Shown here piece by piece: positions 14,802 to 23,304 of a DNA stretch of 34,289 nucleotides. A model generated the notes under the pieces. It was not told the origin of the DNA. It was given only the letters and a program-made list of their open reading frames with translations, and did no database searches. Within the stretch, counting starts at the first letter, position 1. Each line of letters opens with the position of its first letter. This DNA comes from Roseococcus thiosulfatophilus (GTDB taxonomy: Bacteria > Pseudomonadota > Alphaproteobacteria > Acetobacterales > Acetobacteraceae), in contig NZ_JAFFQY010000014.1 in assembly GCF_017311575.1 (NCBI RefSeq), positions 1-34,289 of the forward strand, written 5' to 3'. The position numbers were made by a program, and so were the translations under genes.

Positions 14802-15728
14802 TCAAGCCGCCTCCTGGGCCTGGCGGGGGAAGATGCAGACCGCCGCCTCCAGCTCGATACTGTCCTCATCCTCCATGCGAAGGGCGAAGTGGCGGCCGGG
14901 GAGGGCGACCCCCAGCTGATCCACCTTGTGGATGATCTCGAGGACCCTTCCGTCCTGCTGCGGCGGGATGCGATGGAGCCTCTCGACACGCTCGGCCTCG
15001 TCGGAGGTGATCCGCACCCGGATGGGATCGCCCAGCATGTTGAAGGAGAGGCCCACCATCACGCCGCGCGCCGGCAGGCTGAACCGCGCCACCTGGCCCG
15101 GGCGCAGCAGGGTGTAGCGCTGGAGGCGCAGGCTGGATTGGCGCGCGATCACCTCGGCGCCTTCCGCCTCGAAGCGCGGGGCGGCGAAGGACGGTGGATG
15201 CTGGACGAAGGGGCCGGGTGTCACGTTCACCACCACCGACATCAAGGCCTTCATCATCGCCCCGCTGAGGGCCGGCCCGAGATGCATGGTGTCCTGCATG
15301 TCAAAGGGACAGACGCCGTCCTCGACCAGCTGGTAGCCATCCACCACCGGGATACCGCGGGCCTTGGCCTCCGCCAGCCGGGCCGCGCGGGCCGCCTGGG
15401 CGATGTCCTGGATGGGGGTTTGCGGCGTGATGAGCAGGATGGGCACGATGCCGCGGGCCCGCAGCCAGTCCACCATGTGCCACAGCACCAGGCTGCTCAC
15501 GCCGTCGCCATGCTGCCAGATCTGCCCATTGTCCGCGGGGTCCATGGCGAGGTGCGTCACCCCATCCAGATCGGCGCTGCTGAGCATGTAGGGCAGCAGG
15601 GCGGAAGGCGAGCCGCCCAGGCCCACCGCCTGCACCGCGAAGGGCGGCTCCATCCCGCGCAGGACGGCGCCGAAGCCGTCATGCTTGATGGTGTTGCTCG
15701 TGCCGATCATGAGGAGTTTGCGCCGCAT
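14802..15728 (-). CDS. SGNH/GDSL-like hydrolase, unknown substrate
   Basis: This 308-residue protein has SGNH-like blocks: block I IGTSNTIKHDGF with candidate nucleophile Ser11, block II GLGGSPS (Gly38-Gly39), block III DPADNGQ with Asn67, and block V Asp146-x-x-His149 (QDTMHL). The catalytic domain spans about 1-165. The C-terminal 140 residues look like a beta-sandwich with many charged strands, perhaps a carbohydrate-binding or partner-binding domain. No signal peptide is visible, so it may act in the cytoplasm, for example on a glycan intermediate. Such enzymes are often acyl esterases or transferases; substrate and direction are unknown. ATG 15728 is used, although no clear ribosome-binding site precedes it. 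Confidence 0.65.
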   Translation of the reverse strand: MRRKLLMIGTSNTIKHDGFGAVLRGMEPPFAVQAVGLGGSPSALLPYMLSSADLDGVTHLAMDPADNGQIWQHGDGVSSLVLWHMVDWLRARGIVPILLITPQTPIQDIAQAARAARLAEAKARGIPVVDGYQLVEDGVCPFDMQDTMHLGPALSGAMMKALMSVVVNVTPGPFVQHPPSFAAPRFEAEGAEVIARQSSLRLQRYTLLRPGQVARFSLPARGVMVGLSFNMLGDPIRVRITSDEAERVERLHRIPPQQDGRVLEIIHKVDQLGVALPGRHFALRMEDEDSIELEAAVCIFPRQAQEAA

Positions 15729-15782
15729 GGCGCAGAATTAGACGTGTCGGACAAGGGCGACAATGCAACCGCACATGCCCCG

Positions 15783-15803
15783 GCGCCGCCGCCGTCGCGG
15801 CGC
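15783..15803 (-). terminator. GC-rich hairpin after the M3 peptidase gene
   Basis: GCGCCGC (15783-15789) and GCGGCGC (15797-15803) pair around a 7-nt loop, 18 bases beyond the peptidase stop on the minus strand. No T-run follows. The 92-bp gap between the peptidase and SGNH genes holds nothing else I can identify. Confidence 0.35.
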
Positions 15804-15820
15804 TTGCGAAGGCGGGGGCC

Positions 15821-17488
15821 TCAGCCCAGAACCGCCCGCGCCTCCTCCACCACGACCGCCAGCGCGCCCGGCGCGAAGGGCGAGGCCAGCCCCGCCGAAT
15901 CCACCAGGCCCGAGAAGGGCAGGGACCCGCCCCGCCCGCACAGCGCCACATAGGCCTCCAGCGCGGCCGGCGCGTCGCGGCGCGAGCGCTGCCAGAACTG
16001 CATCGCGCAGCACAGCGCCAGCGCGTAATCAATGTAGTAGAAGGGCGCGTTGTAGATGTGCTGCTTCGCCTGCCAGCGCCCGCCCTTGGCCGGGTATTCC
16101 AGGTCGCCATAGTCGGTCCAGGGCATGTAGAGCCGCTCCAGCCGCTGCCAGATGGCGTGGCGTTCGGCCGGCGTGGCGTTCGGGTTGGCGTAGACCTCGT
16201 GCTGGAAGTGGTCCACGCAGGCGCCATAGGGCAGGAAGGCCAGCGAGCTGATCAGGTGCATGCGCCGGAACCGCTCCGCCGCATCCTCCCCCACCAGGTG
16301 ATGGATGCCGGGATGGGTCAGGAATTCCAGGCCCATCGAATGGATCTCGGCCGATTCCATCCCGGGCCAGAGCTGGTCCACGCCAGGCAGGGCGCGGCTT
16401 TGCCAGCACTGGAAGGCATGGCCCATCTCATGCGTGAAGACGCCGATGTCGTGGTGCGTGCCGTTGAAGTTGGCGAAGATGAAGGGCGCGCCCTGGCTGG
16501 GGAAGGAGGTGCAGAAGCCGCCCCCCGCCTTGCCCGGGCGGTTCTTCAGGTCCAGGAACCCGCCCGCCGCCATGCCGCGGAAGAAATCCGCGAGGCGCTT
16601 GTCCATCCCGTCGAACATGGCCTGCGCCGCGTCCAGCAGCGTATCGTGGTCGCCGAGCGGGGCGGGGTTGCCGGCAGGGTCGATCAGCGCCTCATCCCAG
16701 AAGCGCAGCCGGTCCCAGCCATGGGCGGCGCGGCGGGCCTCCAGCAGTTCCGTCACCAGCGGCACCACCCGCGCCACGATTTCCTCGCGGTAGCGCGCGA
16801 CCTCCGTGGGGCCGTAGTCCAGCCGGCGCATGCGGCGATAGGCCAGGGCGGTGAAGCTGTCGTCGCCCAGCTTGCGGGCCATGCCGTGGCGCAGCTTCAC
16901 CAGCGCGTCATAGATCGCGTCCAGCTCCTCGCCATGCTGCGCGAAGAAGGACCAGCGCGCGGCCTCCGCCTCGTGGCGGCGTTCGCGGTCGGGGTGTTCC
17001 GCATGGGGGGCGAGGCCGGAGAGATTCACCTCCTCGCCGCCCACTTGCAGCTTCGCCCCCGCCAGCAGGGCGGTGTAGCGGGCGGAGAGCTTCGCCTCCT
17101 CCTCCAGGTCGGCCGCGATCTCGGGGGCGAAGGTGGTGATGTCGCAGCGCCACAGCGCGGGCGTGTGCGCGCCGCAGATTTCCGCGACGAGGGCGAGGTC
17201 CACCTCCTCCAGCACGCGGCGCTTCATCGCCGTCTCATGCCCCTGCACGACGGGGGCGAGGGCGTCGGCATATTCGCGCTCGGCCTTCGCTTCGGCATCC
17301 GTCGTGTCCTGGGCGAAGCGCAGATGGGCCAGCGCCATCCAGCCATCCACCTCGCGCCGCAGGGCGTCCCATTCGCGCAAGGTCACCTCGGGCGCCTGGG
17401 CGAGTGCGGCGTTCAGCGCCTCATAGCGCGCGGCCAGCCCCTCGCGGTCGGGCCGGGGGGCGGTGATGTCGGAAAAGCGCAGTTCCAT
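15821..17488 (-). CDS. M3-family oligoendopeptidase (PepF-like)
   Basis: This 555-residue zinc peptidase cleaves short peptides in the cytoplasm. The active site is HEMGH with His353, Glu354 and His357, and the third ligand is likely Glu381 in MESAEIHSMGLEF. Family hallmarks include GGFCTSF, FANFNGTHHDIGVFTHEMGHAF and, near the C-terminus, YIDYALALCCAMQFW. The frame stays open far upstream into the neighbouring dienelactone hydrolase gene, but that part is its antisense-like shadow. ATG 17488, six bases past the upstream stop, matches the expected N-terminus. Length is slightly under the roughly 600 residues usual for PepF. It probably shares a transcript with the upstream hydrolase gene. Confidence 0.92.
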   Translation of the reverse strand: MELRFSDITAPRPDREGLAARYEALNAALAQAPEVTLREWDALRREVDGWMALAHLRFAQDTTDAEAKAEREYADALAPVVQGHETAMKRRVLEEVDLALVAEICGAHTPALWRCDITTFAPEIAADLEEEAKLSARYTALLAGAKLQVGGEEVNLSGLAPHAEHPDRERRHEAEAARWSFFAQHGEELDAIYDALVKLRHGMARKLGDDSFTALAYRRMRRLDYGPTEVARYREEIVARVVPLVTELLEARRAAHGWDRLRFWDEALIDPAGNPAPLGDHDTLLDAAQAMFDGMDKRLADFFRGMAAGGFLDLKNRPGKAGGGFCTSFPSQGAPFIFANFNGTHHDIGVFTHEMGHAFQCWQSRALPGVDQLWPGMESAEIHSMGLEFLTHPGIHHLVGEDAAERFRRMHLISSLAFLPYGACVDHFQHEVYANPNATPAERHAIWQRLERLYMPWTDYGDLEYPAKGGRWQAKQHIYNAPFYYIDYALALCCAMQFWQRSRRDAPAALEAYVALCGRGGSLPFSGLVDSAGLASPFAPGALAVVVEEARAVLG

Positions 17489-17493
17489 CGCGC

Positions 17494-18195
17494 TCAGCCC
17501 AGGTGGTTCACGAGGAATTCCGCCGTGCGCCCATTGGCGATGGTGGCCGCCCGCGCGTCCCAGGCATGGCCGCCCATGCGGGCGAAGGCGTGGTCCACGC
17601 CCGGATAGACATGGGCGGTGATGTGCTTGTGACCCTTCACCCCGGCCAGGATGGCGGATTGCGCCTCGGGCGGGACGAACTTGTCCTTCTCGGCGATGTG
17701 CATCAGCAGCGGGCGCTGGATTTTCGGCGCATCCTCCAGCATCCGCTCGATGCCCACGCCGTAGTAGCTGACATGGCATTCGGCATCGGTGCCGACGGCC
17801 GTGCGCCAGGCCATGCGGCCGCCCAGGCAGAAGCCCATGGTGCCGACCTTGCCGTTGCTGCCGGGTAGGGCGCGGGCGGCCGCGATGGTCGCGGCCAGGT
17901 CCTCCAGCCCCTTCATCTGGTCGAAGCCGTTCATCAGCGCGAAGGCGCGTTCCCACTGCGCCTGGCCGGCATCCGGGTCGAGGTCCACATTCGGCTCCTG
18001 CCGCCAGAACAGGTCGGGGCAGAGGGCGATGAAGCCCATGTCGGCCACCCATTCGGACAGCGCCCGCATGGCGGCGTTCACGCCGAAGATCTCCTGGATG
18101 AGCACGACGCAGCCCGCGGGCTCGGTCTTGGGGCGGACCAGCAGGGCGTCGAAGCGGCCGGTTCCGTCGGTGGCCTGGATGGAAAGGCTGGACAT
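17494..18195 (-). CDS. Dienelactone hydrolase family protein
   Basis: This 233-residue alpha/beta hydrolase carries a catalytic triad at Cys123 (GFCLGG), Asp171 (EKDKFVP) and His202 (GVDHAF), the same numbering as classical carboxymethylenebutenolidase. Glu35 (IQEIFG) corresponds to the substrate-activating glutamate. It hydrolyses dienelactones or similar activated esters in the cytoplasm. No other aromatic-degradation gene (catechol dioxygenase, maleylacetate reductase) lies in the window, so the natural substrate is uncertain and a general detoxifying esterase role is possible. It diverges from the DUF3047 gene and is followed five bases later by the M3 peptidase gene. Confidence 0.9.
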   Translation of the reverse strand: MSSLSIQATDGTGRFDALLVRPKTEPAGCVVLIQEIFGVNAAMRALSEWVADMGFIALCPDLFWRQEPNVDLDPDAGQAQWERAFALMNGFDQMKGLEDLAATIAAARALPGSNGKVGTMGFCLGGRMAWRTAVGTDAECHVSYYGVGIERMLEDAPKIQRPLLMHIAEKDKFVPPEAQSAILAGVKGHKHITAHVYPGVDHAFARMGGHAWDARAATIANGRTAEFLVNHLG

Positions 18196-18245
18196 GGTCG
18201 GGAACTCCCTTGGCGTGTCGCGCGGTTACGGCCATTTAAACACCG

Positions 18246-18938
18246 ATGCAGCGCCGTGCCATGATAGCCGCCCTCGCCGCGCCCGCCATCGCCCTGCCGG
18301 GCCGGGCGCGGGCGGCGCTGACGCTGGACGCGGCACTGGTCCAGGCGGGCTGGAACCACGCGCCCTATGACGGGCTGACGCCCGCCCGCTTCCGCGCCAC
18401 CCCGAACGGCGTGGCGATCGAGGGCGTCTCGGCCGGCAGCTTCATCTGGCGCCGCACGCCTGGCCAGGCCGCCTGCCTCACCTGGCGCTGGCGGGTGGAT
18501 CACGGCCCGCCGCCCACGGACCTGACGCGCCGCGGCGGCGAGGACCGCGCCATTTCGCTCACCGTGGGCTTTTCCGGCTGGCCCACGCGCGCCTCGCTCT
18601 GGCAGCGCACCCAGCACGCGGTGGCGCAGGCGCGGGCGGGCGACCACCCGCTGCCGCGCTCGGCGCTGATCTATGTCTGGGGCGGCACGGGGCAGGAGCC
18701 GGCTTCCTTCTACAGCCCCTGGATGGGGGGCTTGGGCAAGGTGCGCGTGCTGCGCCCCGCCGCCGCATCCACCGGGCGCTGGTTCGAGGAGCGCGTGAAC
18801 CTCGCCGCCGACTGGACCGAAAGTTTCGGCGGCCCCCCGCCACCCCTGCAAGAGATTGCCCTTGGCACCGATACGGACGACACCGGTGCGCGCGTCTCGG
18901 CCATGGTCGAACACATCCGTCTCACCCCCTGCGGTTAG
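18246..18938 (+). CDS. DUF3047-type secreted protein
   Basis: The 230-residue product starts at ATG 18246 with an N-terminal signal-like segment (MQRRAMIAALAAPAIALPGRA), a double-Arg start and likely cleavage after residues RARA near 22. The mature part has the features of DUF3047: a WRRTPGQAACLTWRWRVD strand pair, a DRAISLTVGFSG region, SALIYVWGG, then RWFEERVNLAADW and a C-terminal TDTDDTGARVSAMVEHIRL strand. This is probably a periplasmic beta-sandwich. The family has no established function. The flavin reductase gene follows after 12 bp and is likely cotranscribed. Confidence 0.78.
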   Translation: MQRRAMIAALAAPAIALPGRARAALTLDAALVQAGWNHAPYDGLTPARFRATPNGVAIEGVSAGSFIWRRTPGQAACLTWRWRVDHGPPPTDLTRRGGEDRAISLTVGFSGWPTRASLWQRTQHAVAQARAGDHPLPRSALIYVWGGTGQEPASFYSPWMGGLGKVRVLRPAAASTGRWFEERVNLAADWTESFGGPPPPLQEIALGTDTDDTGARVSAMVEHIRLTPCG

Positions 18939-18950
18939 GAACCGAACCCG

Positions 18951-19439
18951 ATGCCCATCGAGCGCCAGCAATTCCGTGATGCCATGGCCCGCCTGCCGGC
19001 GGCGGTGAACATCATCACCACCGGCGGCCCCGCGGGGCGCGGCGGCTTCACGGCCAGCGCGGTGTGCAGCGTGACGGACAGCCCGGCCACCTTGCTGGTG
19101 TGCATGAACCGCACCGTCTCCTCGGCCGAGCTGTTCCGGGCGAATGGGACGCTCTGCGTGAACACGCTCTGCGGCAGCCAGGAGGAGCTTTCGGGCATCT
19201 TCGCCGGCGCCACGGGCGTGGATGGCGAGGCGCGCTTCGCCTTCGGCAGCTGGTCGCCCATCGTCACCGGGGCGCCGGCGCTGGAGGGCTGCCTCGTGGC
19301 CTTTGACGCGCGCATCACCGACATGATCGAGAAGGGCACCCATGTCGTGATCTTCGCGGAGGTGGAGGCGGTGAAGATCGGCGGCGCGGACCCGGCGCTG
19401 CTGTATTTCGCGCGGAACTACCGGCAGGTCGCGGCATAG
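18951..19439 (+). CDS. Flavin reductase, RutF-like
   Basis: This 162-residue protein belongs to the flavin reductase-like FMN-binding family. It follows E. coli RutF closely over its length: FRDAMARLPAAVNIITT, GPAGRGGFTASAVCSVTDSPATLLVC, TLCVNTL, FDARI, GTHVVIF and a C-terminal LxYFxRxYRQV. These enzymes supply reduced FMN, using NADH, to a partner monooxygenase (RutA in uracil degradation, or 4-hydroxyphenylacetate and similar oxygenases). No monooxygenase gene is in the window, so the partner is encoded elsewhere and pathway assignment stays open. It lies between DUF3047 and a membrane-protein gene on the same strand. Confidence 0.88.
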   Translation: MPIERQQFRDAMARLPAAVNIITTGGPAGRGGFTASAVCSVTDSPATLLVCMNRTVSSAELFRANGTLCVNTLCGSQEELSGIFAGATGVDGEARFAFGSWSPIVTGAPALEGCLVAFDARITDMIEKGTHVVIFAEVEAVKIGGADPALLYFARNYRQVAA

Positions 19440-19483
19440 CTCAAGCTTGACACCCCGGGGGGCCGACCCGAAACCCTGACCGG

Positions 19484-21145
19484 GTGAGGAACCAAGGCGC
19501 ACGTGCCGGCCGGTGGTCCGACAGGGCCGCCCTGGCCCTCGTTCTGTTGGGCGGCGCGCTGGCGGCGGTGCTGACACTCGGCCCGCGCATCCTGGACGTG
19601 AACGACCTGGGCTGGCTGCTGCATGGCACGCTGGGGCCGGACCCCGTGGCCTATCTCGTCGCCTGGATGTATTTCGCGCCCGCCCCCTGGACCTGGCCGC
19701 CCGGGCGCAACCCCGATTACGGCCTCGAACTCTCCAGCGCCATCTTCTACGTGGACGTGGTGCCGCTGATGGCCTTCCTGGCCAAGGCGCTGCGGCCGCT
19801 GGTCGAAGTTCCGCAATACTGGGGCCCCTGGCTGGTGCTGAGCGCGGCGTTGCAGGCGGGCTTCGCCTGGAAGCTGCTGGGCCTGGCGGTGCGCGACCCC
19901 TGGGCGCGGGCCTTTGGCGCCCTCCTCTTCGCCTGGCAGCCCATGCTGCTGAACCGCATGGGCGGACATTTCGCGCTGGTGTCGCAATGGGCGCTGCTCT
20001 GGGCGCTGTGGCTCTGCCTGCGGCCCAGGGCACGGGGGCAGACGGCGTGGTGGATGGCGTGCCTCGGCACCGTGGCCCTGCTCAACGCCTATGTGCTGGC
20101 CATGTGCGCGGGGCTCTGGGTGGCGGATTTGCTCGGGCGGCTGTGGCGGGAGCGCGCCTGGGGCGCCGCCCTGGCCCAGCTGGCGCTGGTGCCGGCGGCC
20201 TTCCTCTCCGCCCTCTGGCTCGGTGGCTATTTCACCGTGACGGGCGAGGTGGCGCCCATGGGGCTGCATTACGGCCTGGCGCAGCTCGACCTCACGGCGC
20301 CCTTCGACAGCACCGACTGGGGCTGGCTGCTGCCCGGCCTGCCGGGGCTGCGGCATTGGGAGCATGGGGGCAGCTATCTCGGCGCCGGCACGCTGCTGCT
20401 GCTGGTTCTGGCGCTGTGGTTCGTGCTGCGCCATGGCGGGGCCTGGGCGGCGCTGCGGCCCCATGCGCTGCTGCTGCTGGTGCTGGCGGGGATGCTCGCC
20501 TTCGCCCTCTCGCCCAACCTCGCCATCGCGGGGCAGGTCTATCCGCTGTTCGAGCTGCCGGCTTTCGCGCGGCGCCTGGCCGACATGCTCCGCTCCTCCG
20601 AGCGCTTCTTCTGGCCGCTCGGTTATGCGCTGATCTTCGCCGCCATGGCGGTGCTGGCGCGGCACCTGGCGCTTCCCTGGCTGCGCGTGGTGCTGCTGGG
20701 CGCCTTCGTGGTGCAGGCGGTGGATGTGCAGGCCGGCATGGGCCAGTTCCGTGCCCTGGTGGCGGCGGCACGCCCCGTCGCCGCCGAACGCCTGCCCGAC
20801 CCTTTCTGGGAAGAGGCCGCGCGCCGCATCCAGCGCGTCCGCGCCATCCCCGCCGGCAATTTCGGCGAGGATTGGGAGGAACTCAGCCGCTGGACCGCCC
20901 CCCGCGGCATCCCGAGCGACGCCGTCTATCTCTCCCGCGTGGACCCGGCGCTGGTCGAGGCGCTGAACGCCCGCGTGCGGGCCGCGCTGGAGGCGGGGCA
21001 GTGGGAGCCAGGCACCCTCTACATCCTGCGCGATGACGCGGTTCGCGCCCTGGTCGAGGCCCGCCGCGACCCGGCGCGGGATTTGCTGGCGGAGGTGGAC
21101 GGCATCACGGTCTTCGCGCCGGGCTGGTTTCACCACTCGCCATAG
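19484..21145 (+). CDS. Polytopic membrane protein, DUF6311-like
   Basis: The 553-residue product has about ten to eleven hydrophobic helices over residues 15-430 and a soluble C-terminal domain of about 120 residues. The segment PPGRNPDYGLELSSAIFYVD with VVPLMAFLAKAL, then PQYWGPWLVLSAALQAGFAWKLL, resembles the DUF6311 family of presumed GT-C-like membrane glycosyltransferases. An acidic DVND pair early in the protein would fit the GT-C catalytic loop, but I cannot confirm this. The GTG at 19484 is used; no strong ribosome-binding site is visible and a later start is possible. The 3' end overlaps the convergent sulfatase-family gene by 16 bp. Confidence 0.72.
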   Translation: MRNQGARAGRWSDRAALALVLLGGALAAVLTLGPRILDVNDLGWLLHGTLGPDPVAYLVAWMYFAPAPWTWPPGRNPDYGLELSSAIFYVDVVPLMAFLAKALRPLVEVPQYWGPWLVLSAALQAGFAWKLLGLAVRDPWARAFGALLFAWQPMLLNRMGGHFALVSQWALLWALWLCLRPRARGQTAWWMACLGTVALLNAYVLAMCAGLWVADLLGRLWRERAWGAALAQLALVPAAFLSALWLGGYFTVTGEVAPMGLHYGLAQLDLTAPFDSTDWGWLLPGLPGLRHWEHGGSYLGAGTLLLLVLALWFVLRHGGAWAALRPHALLLLVLAGMLAFALSPNLAIAGQVYPLFELPAFARRLADMLRSSERFFWPLGYALIFAAMAVLARHLALPWLRVVLLGAFVVQAVDVQAGMGQFRALVAAARPVAAERLPDPFWEEAARRIQRVRAIPAGNFGEDWEELSRWTAPRGIPSDAVYLSRVDPALVEALNARVRAALEAGQWEPGTLYILRDDAVRALVEARRDPARDLLAEVDGITVFAPGWFHHSP

Positions 21146-22692
21146 AAGACGCCGGCGGCCTTGTGGCGGTCTGTGCGGAATTCGGCCTCGGCCCAGGTGA
21201 GGGTGGTGCGGCATTTGAGGTTGGTGGCCCATGCCAGCAGGCGCTCGCGCATCGCCACGCGCGTGGATTCATGCGCGGGGTCCTGCCCCAGGTCGTGGAA
21301 CTCGTCCGGATCGGCACGGAGGTCGTAGAGCAGCGGCGGCAGGCCGCTGGTCCAGTGGATGTATTTCCATTCGGCCGTGCGGATCATGAAGCCGCGATGC
21401 TGGCCGGTGGGCAAACCAAGCCGCCGCCGCGCCGCGCGGAAGGTGATGTCCAACTCGCTGATCGCCGCCTCGCGCCATTCCGTCGCGGTGCCGCGCGTGA
21501 GGCCGAGGAGGGAGCGCCCCTCCAGCACATGCGGCGCCTCGGGCAGGCCCAGCGCGTCGAGGAAGGTGGGGACGAGGTCAATGGCCTCCACGAAGCGTGG
21601 CTCCACCGTGCCGCGCGTGGCGTCGGCCTGCGGCGAGGGGTCATAGAGGATCATCGGCACGCGCTGGATGCAGTCGTGGAAGAGTTCCTTCTCGCCCAGC
21701 CAGTGGTCGCCGAGATAATCGCCATGGTCGGAGGTGAAGACGACCAGCGTGTCCTCCCACCGCCCCATGCGCTCCAGCAAATCCCACACACGGCCGAGAT
21801 GGTCGTCCACCTGGGTGATGAGGCCCATATAGGTGGGGCGCACCGCTTCGATGCAGGCATCGTTCTGGAAGCTTTGCGCCACCTCCTCCTCCTGGAATTC
21901 GCGCAGGACGGGGTGGGCGTCGTTGCCGCGTTCCGCCGCGTGGCGGCGGACGGGCAGCGCGTGTTCCGGCCCATACATCGCGTGGTAGGGCGCGGGGGCG
22001 ATGTAGGGCCAGTGCGGCTTCACATAGCTCAAATGCAGCACCCAGGGCGTGTCGCCTTGGTCCTCGATGAAGCGCAGCGCCTGGTCGGTGGTGTAGGCGG
22101 TCTCGCTGTGTTCCTCGCGCACGCGGGCGGGCAGGCGGGCGTGGCGCATCTTCCAGCCGTTGCGGATGCTGCCATCCGTGTCGGTGGCGGCGATGACGTA
22201 ATCCGTCCAGGGGTCGGCGCTGTCATAGCCTTGGGCGCGCAGCCAATGCGCGTAGGCCGATTGCGTCTCGGCATGGTGGCCGTCATGGCGGTCGAGCAGG
22301 GTGAACCAGCCCTCGCGCAGCAGCACGGCGAGTTCGTCCTGACCATCCAGCAGCAGGCGCTTCATGCCATGCGCGTCGGGCAGCATGTGGGTCTTGCCCG
22401 CCAGGGCAAGGGTGCGCCCCGCTTCCCGCAGGTGCCAGCCCAGCGTGACCTCGCCCACGCTCAGCGGCACGCGGTTGTGGGTGGCGCCGTGGCTGGCGAC
22501 ATAGCGGCCCGTGTAGAAGCTCATGCGCGAAGGGCCGCAGATGCCCGACTGCACATAGGCCTGGTCGAAGCGCACCCCGCGCGCGGCCAGGCGGTCGAGG
22601 TTGGGCGTGCGGAGGTGCGGATGGCCGGCGCAGCCCAGATGGTCCCAGCGCAGCTGGTCGCACATAATGAAGAGCACGTTCCGCACGGCCAT
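21130..22692 (-). CDS. Phosphonate monoester hydrolase / sulfatase-family enzyme
   Basis: This 520-residue alkaline-phosphatase-superfamily enzyme starts at ATG 22692, with GGGGG seven bases upstream. The modified-residue motif is Cys52-Gly-Pro-Ser-Arg56 within SGICGPSRMSFYTGRY; Cys52 would be converted to formylglycine. Asp12 (MCDQLRWD) and SDHGDYLGDH are metal ligands. The segments SHGATHNRVPLSVGEVTLG and GKTHMLPD are closer to phosphonate monoester hydrolase (PehA/PMH) than to classical arylsulfatases. These enzymes are promiscuous for phosphonate monoesters, phosphodiesters and sulfates. No signal peptide is visible, so it is probably cytoplasmic. No formylglycine-generating enzyme gene is in the window. 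It diverges from the CMD-family gene. Confidence 0.87.
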   Translation of the reverse strand: MAVRNVLFIMCDQLRWDHLGCAGHPHLRTPNLDRLAARGVRFDQAYVQSGICGPSRMSFYTGRYVASHGATHNRVPLSVGEVTLGWHLREAGRTLALAGKTHMLPDAHGMKRLLLDGQDELAVLLREGWFTLLDRHDGHHAETQSAYAHWLRAQGYDSADPWTDYVIAATDTDGSIRNGWKMRHARLPARVREEHSETAYTTDQALRFIEDQGDTPWVLHLSYVKPHWPYIAPAPYHAMYGPEHALPVRRHAAERGNDAHPVLREFQEEEVAQSFQNDACIEAVRPTYMGLITQVDDHLGRVWDLLERMGRWEDTLVVFTSDHGDYLGDHWLGEKELFHDCIQRVPMILYDPSPQADATRGTVEPRFVEAIDLVPTFLDALGLPEAPHVLEGRSLLGLTRGTATEWREAAISELDITFRAARRRLGLPTGQHRGFMIRTAEWKYIHWTSGLPPLLYDLRADPDEFHDLGQDPAHESTRVAMRERLLAWATNLKCRTTLTWAEAEFRTDRHKAAGVFYGEW

Positions 22693-22748
22693 TGGCGTTC
22701 CCCCTGTCTCGTTCCATCCTACCCGCAACGACACAGGAGGAAACGCCC

Positions 22749-23300
22749 ATGCCCCGCTTCACGCCATTGACGGAAGCCACCATGACCACCCGCCAGCGCG
22801 AGGTCGCCGCCAATATCGGCTCCGGCGCGCGGGCCGGCGTGAAGGGGCCTTTCCCCGCCTGGCTGCACAGCCCGGAGATGGCCGAGCGCCTGCAGAATGT
22901 GGGCCGCTTCATGCGCTGGGAGAGCAGCCTGCCGCCGCGCCTCTCCGAACTCGCCATCCTCGTCACCGCGAAACGCTGGCGCGCGCGGTTCGAATGGTAT
23001 GCCCACCACAAGATGGCGATGGATGGCGGCCTCAGCCCCGCCATCGCGGAGGATGTGCGCCTGGGCCGCACGCCGTCCAACATGGCCGAGGACGAGGCCG
23101 CCGTCTTCCGCTTCGTCTCCGAGGTGCAGGCCACGGGCGATGTCAGCGACGAGGCCTTCAACGAGGCCAAGCGCCTCTTCGGCGAGAAGGGCTGCGCGGA
23201 GTTGCTCGGCATCACGGGCTACTACACCGCCGTCTCCTTCACGCTGAACGTGGACCGGGTGGCGCTGCCCGAGGGCGTGCCCGACCCCTTCCCGGATTGA
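22749..23300 (+). CDS. Carboxymuconolactone decarboxylase-family protein lacking CxxC
   Basis: This 183-residue protein starts at ATG 22749, with AGGAGG eight bases upstream, one of the best ribosome-binding sites in the window. It shows the CMD/AhpD-like all-helical fold: LPPRLSELAILVTAKRWRARFEWYAHHKMAMDGGLS, then a second helical repeat ending in GITGYYTAVSFTLN. The AhpD-type Cys-x-x-Cys redox pair is replaced by EWYAHH, and the only Cys is in EKGCAELL, so a peroxidase function is unlikely. A decarboxylase or isomerase-like role using His is more plausible, but the substrate is unknown. It diverges from the sulfatase-family gene across 56 bp. Confidence 0.87.
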   Translation: MPRFTPLTEATMTTRQREVAANIGSGARAGVKGPFPAWLHSPEMAERLQNVGRFMRWESSLPPRLSELAILVTAKRWRARFEWYAHHKMAMDGGLSPAIAEDVRLGRTPSNMAEDEAAVFRFVSEVQATGDVSDEAFNEAKRLFGEKGCAELLGITGYYTAVSFTLNVDRVALPEGVPDPFPD

Positions 23301-23304
23301 GCGG

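Noticed and set aside
17489-18235. Upstream extension of the M3 peptidase frame to a 804-residue protein
   Set aside because: The extension lies entirely over the dienelactone hydrolase gene, which has an intact catalytic triad; the peptidase similarity begins at ATG 17488.
19447-19475. TTGACA hexamer upstream of the polytopic membrane protein as a promoter
   Set aside because: No acceptable -10 hexamer occurs 16-18 bp downstream (GAAACC at the expected place).
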